From assembly GCA_001602925.1 (NCBI GenBank), contig LUZT01000004.1, positions 1-64,000 of the forward strand: a DNA stretch of 64,000 nucleotides, read 5' to 3'. Position 1 is the first letter of the stretch. Each line of letters opens with the position of its first letter. The stretch is from Chlorobiales bacterium Clorobi_01 (GTDB lineage Bacteria; Bacteroidota; Chlorobiia; Chlorobiales; Chlorobiaceae). The position numbers and the translations under genes are program-made. The notes below the pieces were generated by a model that was given only the letters and a program-made list of their open reading frames with translations, did no database searches and was not told the DNA's origin. This document shows positions 44,968 to 54,391 of the stretch, in pieces.

Positions 44968-46266
44968 TTGAATACCGGACGCGATTCTATGGTGGCAATG
45001 AAAGACAACAGCGGGGAGGAGCGCGGTCGCCTGCACGGTATGGCGTGGTCGTCATCCGCTTTTTTTTCGTTCATGTGGAGGCACTTCGTTCACGACCGTG
45101 TTCTCATGAGCGCCGGTTCACTTGCGTTTCAGACTCTGCTTTCGCTTGTACCGCTCATGGCGGTGACGCTGTCGATCCTGAAGGCTTTTCCGGTTTTCGC
45201 TTCGCTCAAACAGTACATTGGCGATTTTCTGTTCCAGAATTTCGCTCCCGCTCAGGGATCGATCCTGAAAGGCTATCTCTGGGAGTTCATCGATAAAACC
45301 TCTTCGCTTTCCACCGTCGGAGGTCTTTTTCTCATCGTCATCGTTCTGTTTCTGATTTCGACCATCGATCAGACGCTCAACGATATCTGGGAGGTGCAAA
45401 CCCCGCGCCGGAGGTTGCAGGGTTTCACGCTTTACTGGACGGTGCTGACGCTCGGTCCGGTTTTCATCGGCACCAGCGTCCTGGCCAGCTCGTACGTGTG
45501 GTATTCGGTGTTTGCAGAGGGGGCGCTGCTTGAAATGAAAGCGCGAGTGCTCTCGTATGTGCCGGTGTTAAACTCGGCCATTGCCTTTTTTCTGCTGTAC
45601 ATGCTGGTGCCGAACCGCAAGGTTCGCTTCACTCACGCACTTGCCGGCGGCGTGCTTGCCGCTGTGCTTTTCGAACTTGCCAAGAGGTGGTTCACCTTTT
45701 ACGTTTCGAGTTTCGCCACCTTCGAGCATATTTACGGCGCGCTTTCGGTCGTTCCGATGCTCTTTTTCTGGATATACCTCGAATGGGTGGTGGTGCTGAC
45801 TGGCGCGGAGTTTGTCTTTTCGCTCGGCTACTTCAGGCCGGCAGTGTGCCCCGCACGGGAGTTCGATCCCTTGCAGGGAGTGCCAGAGGTGGTCGCCGTC
45901 TTGCGTTCAGTGTGGCGCGCACAGCTATCCGGAAGTTTTATGACCGGGAAAAAACTTCTGGCATCGGAAAATAGTGGCGACCGTAGTAAATTGGGCCTTG
46001 CCGTCGATTTTCTGAAGCAGAACGGGATTCTGCACCAGACCGCCGATGGTGGACTTGCCATCAGTGAAGATCTTCACGCCGTTACCTTGTACGATCTCTA
46101 CGCCAAGCTTCCGGGGGAGCTTTTCAATGGAGATGGGTGCGTGGATGAAGGGCCGGCGAGTCGCGAATTCGAGCCGCTCCGGGCAGAAGTCCGCGAGGCG
46201 CTCAGGAGCGCGATGCAGACGCCGCTGATTGCGCTGGTGAACGATTCAACGGAAAAGGATTCATGA
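44968..46266 (+). CDS. YihY/RNase BN-like inner-membrane protein
   Basis: The N-terminal 290 residues are the YihY/virulence factor BrkB fold with six membrane helices and the family pattern [48 protein letters not shown] and [22 protein letters not shown]. An additional cytoplasmic region (about 295-432) resembles a winged-helix segment. The family was long misnamed RNase BN; its role in lipid or envelope function is uncertain. Start codons are TTG 44968 or ATG 44989. It overlaps dnaX by 4 nt, suggesting coupling. Confidence 0.85.
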   Translation: MNTGRDSMVAMKDNSGEERGRLHGMAWSSSAFFSFMWRHFVHDRVLMSAGSLAFQTLLSLVPLMAVTLSILKAFPVFASLKQYIGDFLFQNFAPAQGSILKGYLWEFIDKTSSLSTVGGLFLIVIVLFLISTIDQTLNDIWEVQTPRRRLQGFTLYWTVLTLGPVFIGTSVLASSYVWYSVFAEGALLEMKARVLSYVPVLNSAIAFFLLYMLVPNRKVRFTHALAGGVLAAVLFELAKRWFTFYVSSFATFEHIYGALSVVPMLFFWIYLEWVVVLTGAEFVFSLGYFRPAVCPAREFDPLQGVPEVVAVLRSVWRAQLSGSFMTGKKLLASENSGDRSKLGLAVDFLKQNGILHQTADGGLAISEDLHAVTLYDLYAKLPGELFNGDGCVDEGPASREFEPLRAEVREALRSAMQTPLIALVNDSTEKDS

Positions 46267-48125
46267 GTTATCAGGTTATAGCGCGAAAGTACAGGCCTTC
46301 ACGGTTTGCCGACATTACCGCGCAGGAGCATATTACCGGCACGATCCAGAACTCACTACGGATGGGACGAGTCGGCCACGGTTACATCTTTTCGGGACTT
46401 CGGGGTGTGGGCAAGACCACGGCGGCTCGTGTGTTTGCCAAGGCGGTCAACTGCCAGCGCATGATCGACGATCTGCAGTATCTCAAGGAGGTGACCGAGC
46501 CGTGTGGCGTGTGCGAGAGCTGCCGCGATTTCGATGCCGGGGCGAGCCTGAACATCTCCGAGTTCGACGCCGCCTCAAACAACAGCGTTGACGATATCCG
46601 CCTGCTTCGCGAGAACGTGCGTTACGGCCCGCAGAAAGGACGCTATCGAGTCTACATCATCGATGAGGTGCACATGCTCTCGACGGCGGCATTCAACGCG
46701 TTTCTCAAGACGCTTGAAGAGCCGCCGCCGCACGCGATCTTCATCTTCGCTACCACCGAGCTTCACAAAATTCCGGCCACCATTGCCTCGCGCTGCCAGC
46801 GCTTCAACTTCAAGCGCATTCCGCTCGATCGCATTCAGGGCCAGCTCCGGCAGATCTGCGACGCCGAGGGCATCACCGCTGATGCTGATGCGCTCCAGCT
46901 CATTGCGCGCAAGGCGCAGGGCTCGATGCGTGATGCTCAGAGCATTCTTGACCAGGTGATCGCCTTTGCCATAGACAGCGAGGGGGAGCGCGCTATTCGC
47001 TACGAAAAGGTCTCAGAGCTGTTGAGCTACATCGACGACGAACACTTTTTCATGGTGACCGATGCCATTGCCAACGCCGATGCCGCTGCAATGCTCGACG
47101 TGGCGGGCATGGTCAACCGCAACGGTTATGACGAGCAGGATTTTCTGGAAAAGCTGATCGAGCATTTCCGGAACTTTCTCATCATCCACAATCTCCGCTC
47201 GAGCAAGCTGATCGAGCGTCCGGAGCCGGTCAAGGAGCGCTACCAGCGCGACGCCTTGCGGCTGACGCCGTCGGTGATCATGGCAATGACCGATTTCCTC
47301 ATGCAGACCCAGCGTGAGCTGAAGTTCTACGCCGAGCATCAGTTCCGCTTCGAGCTGGCGCTGCTCAAGCTGATTGAACTGGGTAGGGGAGTCTCGCAGT
47401 TACCAACCGCTTCGGCGGACGAAAAAAAAAAGCCTGAGCCTGTAGCGCCACCGTCCTCGCCCGCATCTGCTGCACCATCGAAGTCGGAACCGTCCACCCG
47501 GCGTTCAAAAACTGCATCTTCCCCGGAATCTGGTGCGGCCCCGTCCGGCTTGCCTCCGGTGCCGGAACCGCCTCCTCTTCCGACGAAGGGCAGCGCCTCT
47601 TCGCGTCCAGCCGAATCGAAGCCGGCGGCTTCCATCGACCTCGGCTCCTGGAAACAGGCCTTCTCCAAATTTGGCAGCAACGCTGATCTGCATCTGCCGG
47701 CAAGAAGCCGGTTGCGCGTTGAGGAGAGCGCTGCCAGGACGGACAGTGGTGCGCCGGTCGCGGTGCTCGAACAGTTGCGCATGGAGTGGGGGCGCTTCCT
47801 CGAACACCTCTCGGCCAAAGGATTGCAGGTGCTGGTATCGCATCTTCACTCATCCGAGCTGATGTCGTGCAGCCCTTCTGGTGTGGTGGCGCTCGGGTGC
47901 TGCCGGAAGTTTTCGTTCGAAGAGCTTCAGCACGACTCAGCCCTGCTCGAAAGCGAGATGGCCGATTTTTACAAGCTGCCGCTGAAGCTTGCCGTGCGCT
48001 ACGACGCCGAGCGTGACGCCTGCACGCGCGAAAAGAGCATCTTCACCATGTTTCAGGAACTTGCGGAAAGCAACGAGGTCGTGCGTTTCCTGATCAGCGA
48101 GTTCGGCGGTGAGCTGGTTTACTGA
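46263..48125 (+). CDS. dnaX: DNA polymerase III subunit gamma/tau
   Basis: DnaX forms the clamp loader motor. The 620-residue protein has the AAA+ core (about 1-240) with Walker [12 protein letters not shown], a zinc knuckle CGVCESC, the DExx box [24 protein letters not shown] and sensor [12 protein letters not shown] plus the arginine-finger [10 protein letters not shown]. Domain III (about 245-375) follows, then a Pro/Ser-rich linker (385-470) and a C-terminal tau-like domain (about 495-620). Because the linker and tail are present, this looks like a tau-length product. The adjacent poly-A (AAAAAAAAA at 47421-47433) in the linker codes for Lys and might allow slippage. Confidence 0.95.
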   Translation: MSYQVIARKYRPSRFADITAQEHITGTIQNSLRMGRVGHGYIFSGLRGVGKTTAARVFAKAVNCQRMIDDLQYLKEVTEPCGVCESCRDFDAGASLNISEFDAASNNSVDDIRLLRENVRYGPQKGRYRVYIIDEVHMLSTAAFNAFLKTLEEPPPHAIFIFATTELHKIPATIASRCQRFNFKRIPLDRIQGQLRQICDAEGITADADALQLIARKAQGSMRDAQSILDQVIAFAIDSEGERAIRYEKVSELLSYIDDEHFFMVTDAIANADAAAMLDVAGMVNRNGYDEQDFLEKLIEHFRNFLIIHNLRSSKLIERPEPVKERYQRDALRLTPSVIMAMTDFLMQTQRELKFYAEHQFRFELALLKLIELGRGVSQLPTASADEKKKPEPVAPPSSPASAAPSKSEPSTRRSKTASSPESGAAPSGLPPVPEPPPLPTKGSASSRPAESKPAASIDLGSWKQAFSKFGSNADLHLPARSRLRVEESAARTDSGAPVAVLEQLRMEWGRFLEHLSAKGLQVLVSHLHSSELMSCSPSGVVALGCCRKFSFEELQHDSALLESEMADFYKLPLKLAVRYDAERDACTREKSIFTMFQELAESNEVVRFLISEFGGELVY

Positions 48126-48270
48126 GCGTAAGGGGTTTTAGAATTAGTCGAAAATTCCTGATATTCAGGGTCGTCTTTATAGAAATTCTTGTCCCGGCAG
48201 TGATCGGGATTGTGACATTTTTTCACTACGAGTCCCCAGGGGCTTTCAAAACGGGTTATACACGATTTAT

Positions 48271-50082
48271 ATGAGCAAGGAGCCAACAACGGCGGAGGGT
48301 TTGCAGAACAGATTCAGAACACACTATTGTGGCCGGTTGAACCGCAAGTCGGAAGGCGAGTCAGTCAGGATCGGTGGATGGGTGCATCGCATCCGCGACC
48401 ACGGCGGCCTGATCTTCATCGATCTTCGCGACCATACCGGCATCTGCCAGCTCGTGGTGCTGCCTGAAAACGAAAGCCAGTTCAAACTTGCTGAAACGCT
48501 GCACTCCGAATCGGTGATCTCCGCCGAGGGCAAGGTGGTGCTTCGTTCCGACGAAACCGTCAACCCGAGGCTCGCATCGGGCGCTATCGAGGTGGTCGTC
48601 AGCTCGATCCAGATCGAAAGCAACGCCGATCCGCTGCCCTTCCCGGTGGCCGACGACATGCCGACCTCCGAGGAGCTGCGTCTGAAATTCCGCTTTCTCG
48701 ACCTGCGCCGCGAAAAGCTGCACGAAAACATCATCTTTCGCAGCAAGCTCACCGCCGCCGTCCGGAAATATCTTACCGATCTCGATTTCATCGAAATCCA
48801 GACGCCGATTCTCACCTCAAGTTCGCCCGAGGGCGCGCGCGACTTCCTCGTGCCGAGCCGCCTGCATCCCGGCAAGTTTTACGCGCTGCCGCAGGCTCCA
48901 CAGCAGTTCAAGCAGCTCCTGATGGTGGCCGGATTCCCGCGCTATTTCCAGATCGCGCCTTGCTTCCGTGACGAGGATGCCCGCGCCGACCGCAGCCCCG
49001 GCGAGTTCTACCAGATCGATATCGAGATGTCTTTCGTCGAACAGGACGACCTGTTTGTCATTCTTGAGGGTATGTTCAAGCACCTGGTCGAGAACATGTC
49101 GCAGAAGCGCATCACGCAGTTCCCCTTTCCGCGCATCAGCTACAAGGATGTGATGAACCGCTACGGTTCGGACAAGCCTGACCTGCGCATTCCGCTGGAG
49201 ATTCAGGACGTGACCGAACTGTTCGTCAACTCCGGCTTCAAGGTGTTCGCCTCGAACACGGCGGAAGGCTCGTGCATCAAGGCGATGGTGCTCAAAGGCA
49301 TGGGCGGCGAGTCGCGCCTCTTCTACGACAAGGCCGAGAAACGCGCCCGCGAGCTTGGTTCGGCGGGTCTGGCCTACATCCAGTTCAAGGAGGAGGGGCC
49401 GAAAGGGCCGGTGGTGAAGTTCCTCTCCGAAGCAGAGATGAACGCGCTCAAGGAGCGACTCGGTATCGTGACTGGTGACGTAGTATTTTTCGGCGCGGGC
49501 AAGTGGGAGAAGACCTGCAAGATCATGGGCGGCATGAGGAATTACTTCGCCGACATCTTCCCGCTCGACAGGGACGAGCTGTCATTCTGCTGGATCGTCG
49601 ATTTCCCGATGTTCGAGTACAACGAGGAGGACAAAAAGATCGACTTCTCGCACAACCCCTTCTCGATGCCGCAGGGCGAGATGGAGGCTCTCGAATCGAA
49701 ATTCCCGCTCGACATTCTGGCCTACCAGTACGACATCGTCTGCAACGGCATCGAACTTTCGAGCGGCGCAATCAGGAACCATCGCCCCGACATCATGTAC
49801 AAAGCCTTCGAAACCGCTGGCTACCCGAAAGAGGAGGTTGATGCCCGTTTTGGCCACATGATCGAAGCCTTCAAGCACGGTGCACCGCCACACGGAGGCA
49901 TCGCTCCCGGCCTCGATCGCCTCGTCATGATCCTGCGCGACGAACAGAACATCCGCGAAGTCATCGCCTTCCCGATGAACCAGTCCGCCCAGGACCTCAT
50001 GATGGCCGCTCCGTCTGAGGTCACCGCCCAGCAGCTCAAGGAGCTTTGCATCAGGATCGAACTCCCGGAAGAGGAGAAGTGA
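48271..50082 (+). CDS. aspS: Aspartate--tRNA ligase
   Basis: A class IIb synthetase of 603 residues. The N-terminal OB anticodon-binding domain has [27 protein letters not shown] (about 32-58). The class II catalytic core includes motif 1 ([20 protein letters not shown]) and motif 2 ([21 protein letters not shown]), then a bacterial GAD insertion domain (about 300-430) and motif 3 ([13 protein letters not shown]). Whether it is discriminating or also charges tRNA-Asn cannot be fixed by reading alone. Confidence 0.97.
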   Translation: MSKEPTTAEGLQNRFRTHYCGRLNRKSEGESVRIGGWVHRIRDHGGLIFIDLRDHTGICQLVVLPENESQFKLAETLHSESVISAEGKVVLRSDETVNPRLASGAIEVVVSSIQIESNADPLPFPVADDMPTSEELRLKFRFLDLRREKLHENIIFRSKLTAAVRKYLTDLDFIEIQTPILTSSSPEGARDFLVPSRLHPGKFYALPQAPQQFKQLLMVAGFPRYFQIAPCFRDEDARADRSPGEFYQIDIEMSFVEQDDLFVILEGMFKHLVENMSQKRITQFPFPRISYKDVMNRYGSDKPDLRIPLEIQDVTELFVNSGFKVFASNTAEGSCIKAMVLKGMGGESRLFYDKAEKRARELGSAGLAYIQFKEEGPKGPVVKFLSEAEMNALKERLGIVTGDVVFFGAGKWEKTCKIMGGMRNYFADIFPLDRDELSFCWIVDFPMFEYNEEDKKIDFSHNPFSMPQGEMEALESKFPLDILAYQYDIVCNGIELSSGAIRNHRPDIMYKAFETAGYPKEEVDARFGHMIEAFKHGAPPHGGIAPGLDRLVMILRDEQNIREVIAFPMNQSAQDLMMAAPSEVTAQQLKELCIRIELPEEEK

Positions 50083-50116
50083 TGGCCGGCTAATGGCAGT
50101 GTTTGGTTTGAAATGA

Positions 50117-50158
50117 AAAATCCCGCAAGACGCAAGGTTTTGCGGGATTTCTTTTTTT
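50117..50158 (+). terminator. Rho-independent terminator after aspS
   Basis: AAATCCCGCAA pairs with TTGCGGGATTT around an ACGCAAG-type loop and is followed by C and seven T. It lies about 35 nt past the aspS stop. Confidence 0.88.
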
Positions 50159-50498
50159 GAGGGAAAACTATAACCGTCTGGTAATGGTCGCGCCCATGTC
50201 TTACTGCTGTGCATGATCGCCGCAAGTTTTGGTATGGATGTATCTCTTCTGCACTCTTCAGCGGTACGGCATACTTTTAAGGAGCTTTGGTGAGATGTAG
50301 AATGGAAGTGATATAGGGCTCTTTTGAACGTCCTGATAAAAATCATACAGCGGAACTAAAATCTGGAAGATCATCGTTAGGGTGTTGTATTATTACTCAC
50401 CATAAGCAATTAAATCAAGTAAGGCTGTACTGTATTCCCTTCTTTTCCAACACCCTGCTTTTTGTGTGTACGAAAGAAAAGCTACAATTGGAGACATT
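50159..50498. other. 340-bp region before the Arg/Asp-repeat protein gene, with a long-range inverted repeat
   Basis: No gene is supported. AGGGTGTTG (50379-50387) and CAACACCCT (50448-50456) are exact inverted copies 60 nt apart, close enough to form a structured 5' leader for the next gene, followed by GCTTTTTGT. The remaining sequence is AT-rich. Confidence 0.5.
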
Positions 50499-50999
50499 AT
50501 GAAAAAACATCTACTGCTGGCGACGCTGGCTTCCGGATTACTGTTTTTCAGCCCCTCTGGCCAAGCCCGTGCAGAAGTTGACGTGCATGTCAACGTAGGA
50601 GCCCCCGGTTTTGTAATCGGTTATAACCCGGACTTTTTTTATGTGCCGAATCTTGGTTACTCGATCTCATATGGAGGGCCATACGATATCATCAGATATG
50701 GGGGATTTTACTACATCTATTATAACGGATACTGGTATCGTTCAAGCCATTATCGTCACGGTCGTTGGGTAATTGTTGACTATCGCAGGCTTCCCTACAG
50801 AATCAGAAGGCATCGCTGGGATGACATCCGAAGGTACAGGGATGTCCATTACAGGCGAATTCATCCAGATCGCTTCAGAGACCATCGCGATCGGGACTGG
50901 AGAGATCGTCGGGATGATCGCCGTGATCGCAGAGATGACCGCTGGGATCGCCGTGACGACCGTCGTGATGACCGCAGAGATGGGGAGAGGAGATTCTAA
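50499..50999 (+). CDS. Secreted protein with Arg/Asp-rich C-terminal repeat
   Basis: From ATG 50499 the 166-residue product has a clear Sec signal peptide (MKKHLLLATLASGLLFF...SGQARA, cut near residue 24). The mature part is Tyr-rich (GYNPDFFYVPNLGYSISYGG and YYIYYNGYWYRSSHYRHG). Its last 55 residues are an imperfect run of RDRRDD/WRDRRDD units with mixed charge. YiaD-like or amyloid-like spacing cannot be claimed. An alternative 97-aa frame at 50773 overlaps the repeat and is judged a shadow. The likely location is the periplasm or surface. Confidence 0.8.
   Translation: MKKHLLLATLASGLLFFSPSGQARAEVDVHVNVGAPGFVIGYNPDFFYVPNLGYSISYGGPYDIIRYGGFYYIYYNGYWYRSSHYRHGRWVIVDYRRLPYRIRRHRWDDIRRYRDVHYRRIHPDRFRDHRDRDWRDRRDDRRDRRDDRWDRRDDRRDDRRDGERRF
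50909..50998 (+). repeat. Arg-Asp codon repeat
   Basis: Within the gene at 50499, units of about 12 nt coding Arg-Asp-Arg-Arg-Asp or Asp-Asp-Arg recur (RDRDW, RDRRDD, RRDDR), so the DNA is a tandem repeat likely to vary in copy number. Confidence 0.7.
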
Positions 51000-51018
51000 A
51001 CGCTCGAGAAAAGAGACG

Positions 51019-51041
51019 CCGGTTATGTTTTTCATAACCGG
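51019..51041 (+). terminator. Perfect 9-bp hairpin after the repeat-protein gene
   Basis: CCGGTTATG and CATAACCGG pair around TTTTT. Only TTTCC follows, so it is a weak terminator or a 3'-end stabiliser. Confidence 0.5.
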
Positions 51042-51140
51042 TTTCCGCGGTGTTCTTATTCGCTGATTGAGTCTGTCAATGGGCGCGAGCGCTTTCGACT
51101 TCGTAGAATGATGCTCTTAAACCCTTTAATGAAAATAGGA

Positions 51141-51190
51141 AACAGAAAAAATCCCACACGACCGTTGAGTCCTGTGGGATTTTCTGTTTC
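51141..51190. terminator. Bidirectional terminator between convergent genes
   Basis: AACAGAAAA...ATCCCACA and TGTGGGATTTTCTGTT are inverted copies, giving U-tracts on both strands. It ends transcripts from the repeat-protein gene and from the radical SAM gene. Confidence 0.85.
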
Positions 51191-51225
51191 TGCCTATTCT
51201 TTGAGCGATCAGCTTTTTCAGCGAC

Positions 51226-52674
51226 TCAGAGGTAAATCTCCGGCGTGAGTTTGCGGGTGAAGCGGTTCATGAGGAAGTTGACGAACCAGACCCAGTTCAG
51301 CGGCTTGCCCTGCATTCGCTTCATGATGGCGCTGCCTTTGTACACCTCGCGCTGGAGCTTGATGAAGTTTTCGAGCAGCTTTTCGCCGCCGAGCTTTTTT
51401 GGCTCGAACATGTAGTGGTAGGTGTCGTACTTGTCCCAGTCGAAGTGGCGTACCCGATCCTTCATCTCCTCGAAATAGGGGGTGCCGGGGAAGGGCGTCA
51501 ACAGCGAGAAGACCGGGAACTCGATGCGATTCTGCATGATGAAGTCGTAGGTCGCCTGGAAGCTTTTTTCGCTGTCGTCGTCGAAGCCGAAAATGAAGTA
51601 GCCCTGGATGGCGATTTTGTGCTTGTGCAGGTTGCTGACGACAGCCTCGTAGTTCTGGAGGCGGTTTGACCCCTTGTTCATGCTCTTGAGAATGTCGGGG
51701 TTGAGCGACTCGAAGCCGATGCTCATGAGGTCGCAGCCCGAACGTCCGGCGATTTCGGCAACTTCCGGCTTGTGCAGGAAGTTCATCGAGATGTTGGCGT
51801 TCCAGCGTACGCCGAGTTTTGCCATGCCTTCGAGCAGGTCGGTGAAGTATTGCGGTCGAAAGCTGATGTTGTCGTCCATGAAGGAGAATCGCACGAGCTG
51901 CTTGCCGAGCCGATCCTGATGGGCGCGCATTTCGTCGAGCACCAGATCCATCTCGCGGTAGCGGAAGCTCTTGCCATAGACTGTCGGCGTGGTGCAGAAG
52001 CTGCATCCCACCGGACACCCCTTGGTGGCGAGGATCGGAATGAGCTGGCTGTATTTTTTCGCGTGCGGCGAGTTGAGGGCGAAGCTGAAGTCGGGTGGCG
52101 TCATGGCGGTCATCGGCTTCAGCTCGCTGGCCTTGTACACGCTCTTCATTTTGCCCCGGAAAATGTCGGTGGCAAGCTCCTCCCAGACCGACTCGATCTC
52201 ACCATAAATCACGCTGGTGCAGTGCGATGTGGCTTCGTCGATCAGCATGGTCGGGTGCACGCCGCCGAGCAGCACGATCTTTCCCTGCGCCTTGGCCCGG
52301 TCGGCGATGCTGTAGGCGTTCTTGGCATTGAGCGTGCGCGAGGTGATTGCCACGACATCGTAGCCAGAGAAGTCCTGGGGAATGATGTCGCCAGTTCTCT
52401 CGTCGAGGAAGGTGACGTCGAAATACTTGCTGGCCAGCGTGGCGACCATGATCAGGTTCAGCGGCATGCTCACCGTGCCCGAATCGACCATCATGCTGGT
52501 CTGGCTCCTGGGCTGCACCAGCAGCCATTTTTTTCTGCTCTTCTGTTCTGCCGCGAGCTTTTCGAGGGATGGCGCAGCGCCATTCGTAAGGAACGATGTG
52601 GATTCGGCTGTCTGAAGATCGTCTGCCAGCATGCCTTTCGAGGATAAGTGGTAAGGACTACAGAATGAACTCAC
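51226..52674 (-). CDS. B12-binding-domain radical SAM protein (BchQ/BchR-like)
   Basis: The 482-residue enzyme has an N-terminal cobalamin-binding-like domain (about 45-190: LLVQPRSQTSM...DVVAITSRTLNAK...VLLGGVHPTMLIDEA) and a radical SAM core (about 205-430) with the 4Fe-4S motif CPVGCSFC (about residues 220-227) and NISMNFLHKPEVAEIAGRSGCDLMSIGFES. A DUF4070-like tail (RYRE...NFLMNRFTRKLTPE) ends it. In green sulfur bacteria the related BchQ and BchR methylate the C-8 and C-12 side chains of bacteriochlorophyll c. I cannot decide between these and other B12-radical SAM enzymes from sequence alone. Confidence 0.75.
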   Translation of the reverse strand: MSSFCSPYHLSSKGMLADDLQTAESTSFLTNGAAPSLEKLAAEQKSRKKWLLVQPRSQTSMMVDSGTVSMPLNLIMVATLASKYFDVTFLDERTGDIIPQDFSGYDVVAITSRTLNAKNAYSIADRAKAQGKIVLLGGVHPTMLIDEATSHCTSVIYGEIESVWEELATDIFRGKMKSVYKASELKPMTAMTPPDFSFALNSPHAKKYSQLIPILATKGCPVGCSFCTTPTVYGKSFRYREMDLVLDEMRAHQDRLGKQLVRFSFMDDNISFRPQYFTDLLEGMAKLGVRWNANISMNFLHKPEVAEIAGRSGCDLMSIGFESLNPDILKSMNKGSNRLQNYEAVVSNLHKHKIAIQGYFIFGFDDDSEKSFQATYDFIMQNRIEFPVFSLLTPFPGTPYFEEMKDRVRHFDWDKYDTYHYMFEPKKLGGEKLLENFIKLQREVYKGSAIMKRMQGKPLNWVWFVNFLMNRFTRKLTPEIYL

Positions 52675-52876
52675 AAGGTATGAAAATTTCCCTAAAAACC
52701 TTGTAAAGGCCTTTAAAAACAGGGGGACATTCAGCGCGGGTTATCTCTGGGGCGAAAGTGTTGCAATCGGATTCGCGAATGAAAAGGTATTACGTGGATT
52801 GCCACGTCACTCTGCTTCGCACAATAAGAAGAGATGGAATGAGTTACACCCCTTCGTCGCAATCGCTATTGATTTC

Positions 52877-53326
52877 TCAGTCGCGTTTTTCCAGTACGGC
52901 GACCGTGAAGCGGCTGACGCAGACCAGACGGCCTTTGTCGTCGCGGATCTTGATGTCCCAGACCTGCGAGGTGCGACCGAGGTGGAGCGGAGTGGCGGTG
53001 GCGTGCACGGCGCTTTCGCCCTGGCGCACGGCGCGGAGGTGGTTGGCATTGATCTCCTGACCGACGATGAAATACTTCTCGCGATCCACGCAGTAGGAGG
53101 CGGCTATGCTGCCGACCGTTTCGGCAAGGGCGAGCGACGCGCCGCCGTGCAGAATGCCGATGCGCTGGATCGTGCGGTGATCGACGGGCATGGAGGCCGT
53201 CATGGAGTCAGGGCCGACAGCGGTGATTTCGATGCCGAGATGACGGGCCATCTGGCCTTCGACGATCTGCGAAGCGTTGACTTCTTCGGGCGTGACCGGA
53301 ACGGTGAAAATCGAATCCTGTGTCAT
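52877..53326 (-). CDS. Hotdog-fold thioesterase (PaaI/YbgC-like)
   Basis: The ATG at 53326 (MTQDSIFTVPVTPEEVNASQ) gives 149 residues; the longer frame extends into the tRNA-Gly gene and is rejected. The domain is a PaaI-type hotdog with the active-site pattern IGILHGGASLALAETVGSIAA (about 62-82) and strands SAVHATATPLHLGRTSQVWDIKI. Such enzymes hydrolyse acyl-CoA thioesters; PaaI itself acts on phenylacetyl-CoA derivatives and the menaquinone DHNA-CoA hydrolases are close relatives. Either assignment is possible. Confidence 0.83.
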   Translation of the reverse strand: MTQDSIFTVPVTPEEVNASQIVEGQMARHLGIEITAVGPDSMTASMPVDHRTIQRIGILHGGASLALAETVGSIAASYCVDREKYFIVGQEINANHLRAVRQGESAVHATATPLHLGRTSQVWDIKIRDDKGRLVCVSRFTVAVLEKRD

Positions 53327-53394
53327 GGGAAGAAATGGTTGGGCTGGAGAGGCGTTGCGGCCCGGAATTGTCCTGAGTCGCTGTGTTGCCGGAG

Positions 53395-53467
53395 AGCGGG
53401 TGACGAGATTCGAACTCGCGACATTTTGCTTGGGAAGCAAACACTCTACCAACTGAGTTACACCCGC
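53395..53467 (-). tRNA. tRNA-Gly (anticodon CCC)
   Basis: A complete cloverleaf on the minus strand: acceptor GCGGGTG pairs with CACCCGC, D-arm ACTCAGTTGGTAGAGT, anticodon stem TTTGC/GCAAA with loop TTCCCAA (anticodon CCC), and T-arm GCGAG-TTCGAAT-CTCGT. No CCA is encoded. The next 50 nt separate it from tRNA-Met on the same strand. Confidence 0.93.
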
Positions 53468-53481
53468 TTGTTCGAAACATC

Positions 53482-53506
53482 CCGCTTGCCGGTTAGACAA
53501 GCGGGT
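53482..53506 (-). ncRNA. Perfect 8-bp hairpin between the two tRNAs
   Basis: CCCGCTTG and CAAGCGGG are exact inverted copies around CCGGTTAGA. A related CCCGCTTG lies at the end of tRNA-Gly. It is probably a transcript hairpin in the tRNA precursor, helping processing. No T-run follows. Confidence 0.3.
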
Positions 53507-53517
53507 GCTTGTCGGAG

Positions 53518-53591
53518 TGGTGAGGGAGGGAGTTGAACCCTCGACCTCAGGGTTATGAATCCTGTGCTCTAACCAACTGAGCTACCTCACC
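53518..53591 (-). tRNA. tRNA-Met (anticodon CAT)
   Basis: Minus-strand cloverleaf of 74 nt: acceptor GGTGAGG/CCTCACC, D-arm AGCTCAGTTGGTTAGAGC, anticodon loop TTCATAA within stem CAGG/CCTG, and T-arm GAGGG-TTCAACT-CCCTC. It could be elongator Met or, if lysidine is added, Ile2; the sequence alone does not separate these. The first base pair G-C speaks against the initiator type. Confidence 0.9.
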
Positions 53592-53645
53592 TTAAGGGCC
53601 ACTAATATACGGCGTCGCCTTTCTAAAAACAAGAAGCGAAATGAA

Positions 53646-54386
53646 TTAATTTTTCGATTTTCTGGCTTTCAGCCCGGCAAGAATCGCTTCACCAATGAAG
53701 ACATCTTCGGGTGTGGTGATCTTGATGTTGTGGTAGCCGGTTTCGTAGATGCGAATCGCTTGCTGCGGGAAATAGCGCTCCACGAGGGCGGCGTCATCGG
53801 TGGCGTACCACTCCTCCTCTGCGGCAAGGCGGTGGGCTTCGATGAGCTTTGCGGGGGCGAATCCCTGCGGGGTCTGTACCTGGAGCAGGCGGCTGCGGTC
53901 GAGCGTTTCACCGAAAATCTCCGGATTGCAGCCGACGTACTTGATGGTGTCCTTGGGCTTCGTTGCCGGCACGCACGCGCCGTGTGTCGCCGAGAGCTGC
54001 GCGATGTCGTCGATCTCCTCCGGCTGGATAAACGGGCGCGCTCCGTCGTGCACGAGAATGGCGTCGGGTGTCACCCCTGATGCCTCTATCTCCTGTCCGA
54101 TCAGTCTCATGCAGTTGCCGATCGAGTCCTGCCGCTCCTTGCCGCCTTCGATGATGCCCTTGATCTTCGTGAATCCGTTTGCTTTTGCAATCTCGTCGAA
54201 AACCGGAATGCTGTCGGGCAGCGTGGCGATGTAGACCGACTCGACGGTCGAGGCCTCCTGAAACGCTTTCATGGTGTGCCAGATGACCGGTTGGCCTCCT
54301 ATTTCAAGCATCTGCTTGCTGAGGCCGCCATCGAGTTTCATGCGTTTGCCGACGCCGCTGGCGGCGATGATAACAACGGTTTTCAT
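53646..54386 (-). CDS. ispD: 2-C-methyl-D-erythritol 4-phosphate cytidylyltransferase
   Basis: IspD activates MEP with CTP in the non-mevalonate isoprenoid pathway, which feeds carotenoids, quinones and the pigment tails. The 246-residue protein starts VVIIAASGVGKRMKLDGGLSKQ, the nucleotide-binding loop. Conserved HDGARPF lies in the middle and the C-terminal part keeps NIKITTPEDVFIGEAIL. Typical IspD has GxGxRM and SK-x-Q; both are present, with GVGKRM. It lies 5 nt after queA. Confidence 0.93.
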   Translation of the reverse strand: MKTVVIIAASGVGKRMKLDGGLSKQMLEIGGQPVIWHTMKAFQEASTVESVYIATLPDSIPVFDEIAKANGFTKIKGIIEGGKERQDSIGNCMRLIGQEIEASGVTPDAILVHDGARPFIQPEEIDDIAQLSATHGACVPATKPKDTIKYVGCNPEIFGETLDRSRLLQVQTPQGFAPAKLIEAHRLAAEEEWYATDDAALVERYFPQQAIRIYETGYHNIKITTPEDVFIGEAILAGLKARKSKN

Positions 54387-54391
54387 GAGCG

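Noticed and set aside
50773-51066. 97-aa Ile/Thr-rich frame over the Arg/Asp repeat
   Set aside because: It is a shifted reading of the same repeat, has no ribosome site and lacks the signal peptide seen in the other frame.
53327-53500. N-terminal extension of the thioesterase
   Set aside because: The extension reads through the tRNA-Gly gene, so the ATG at 53326 is used.
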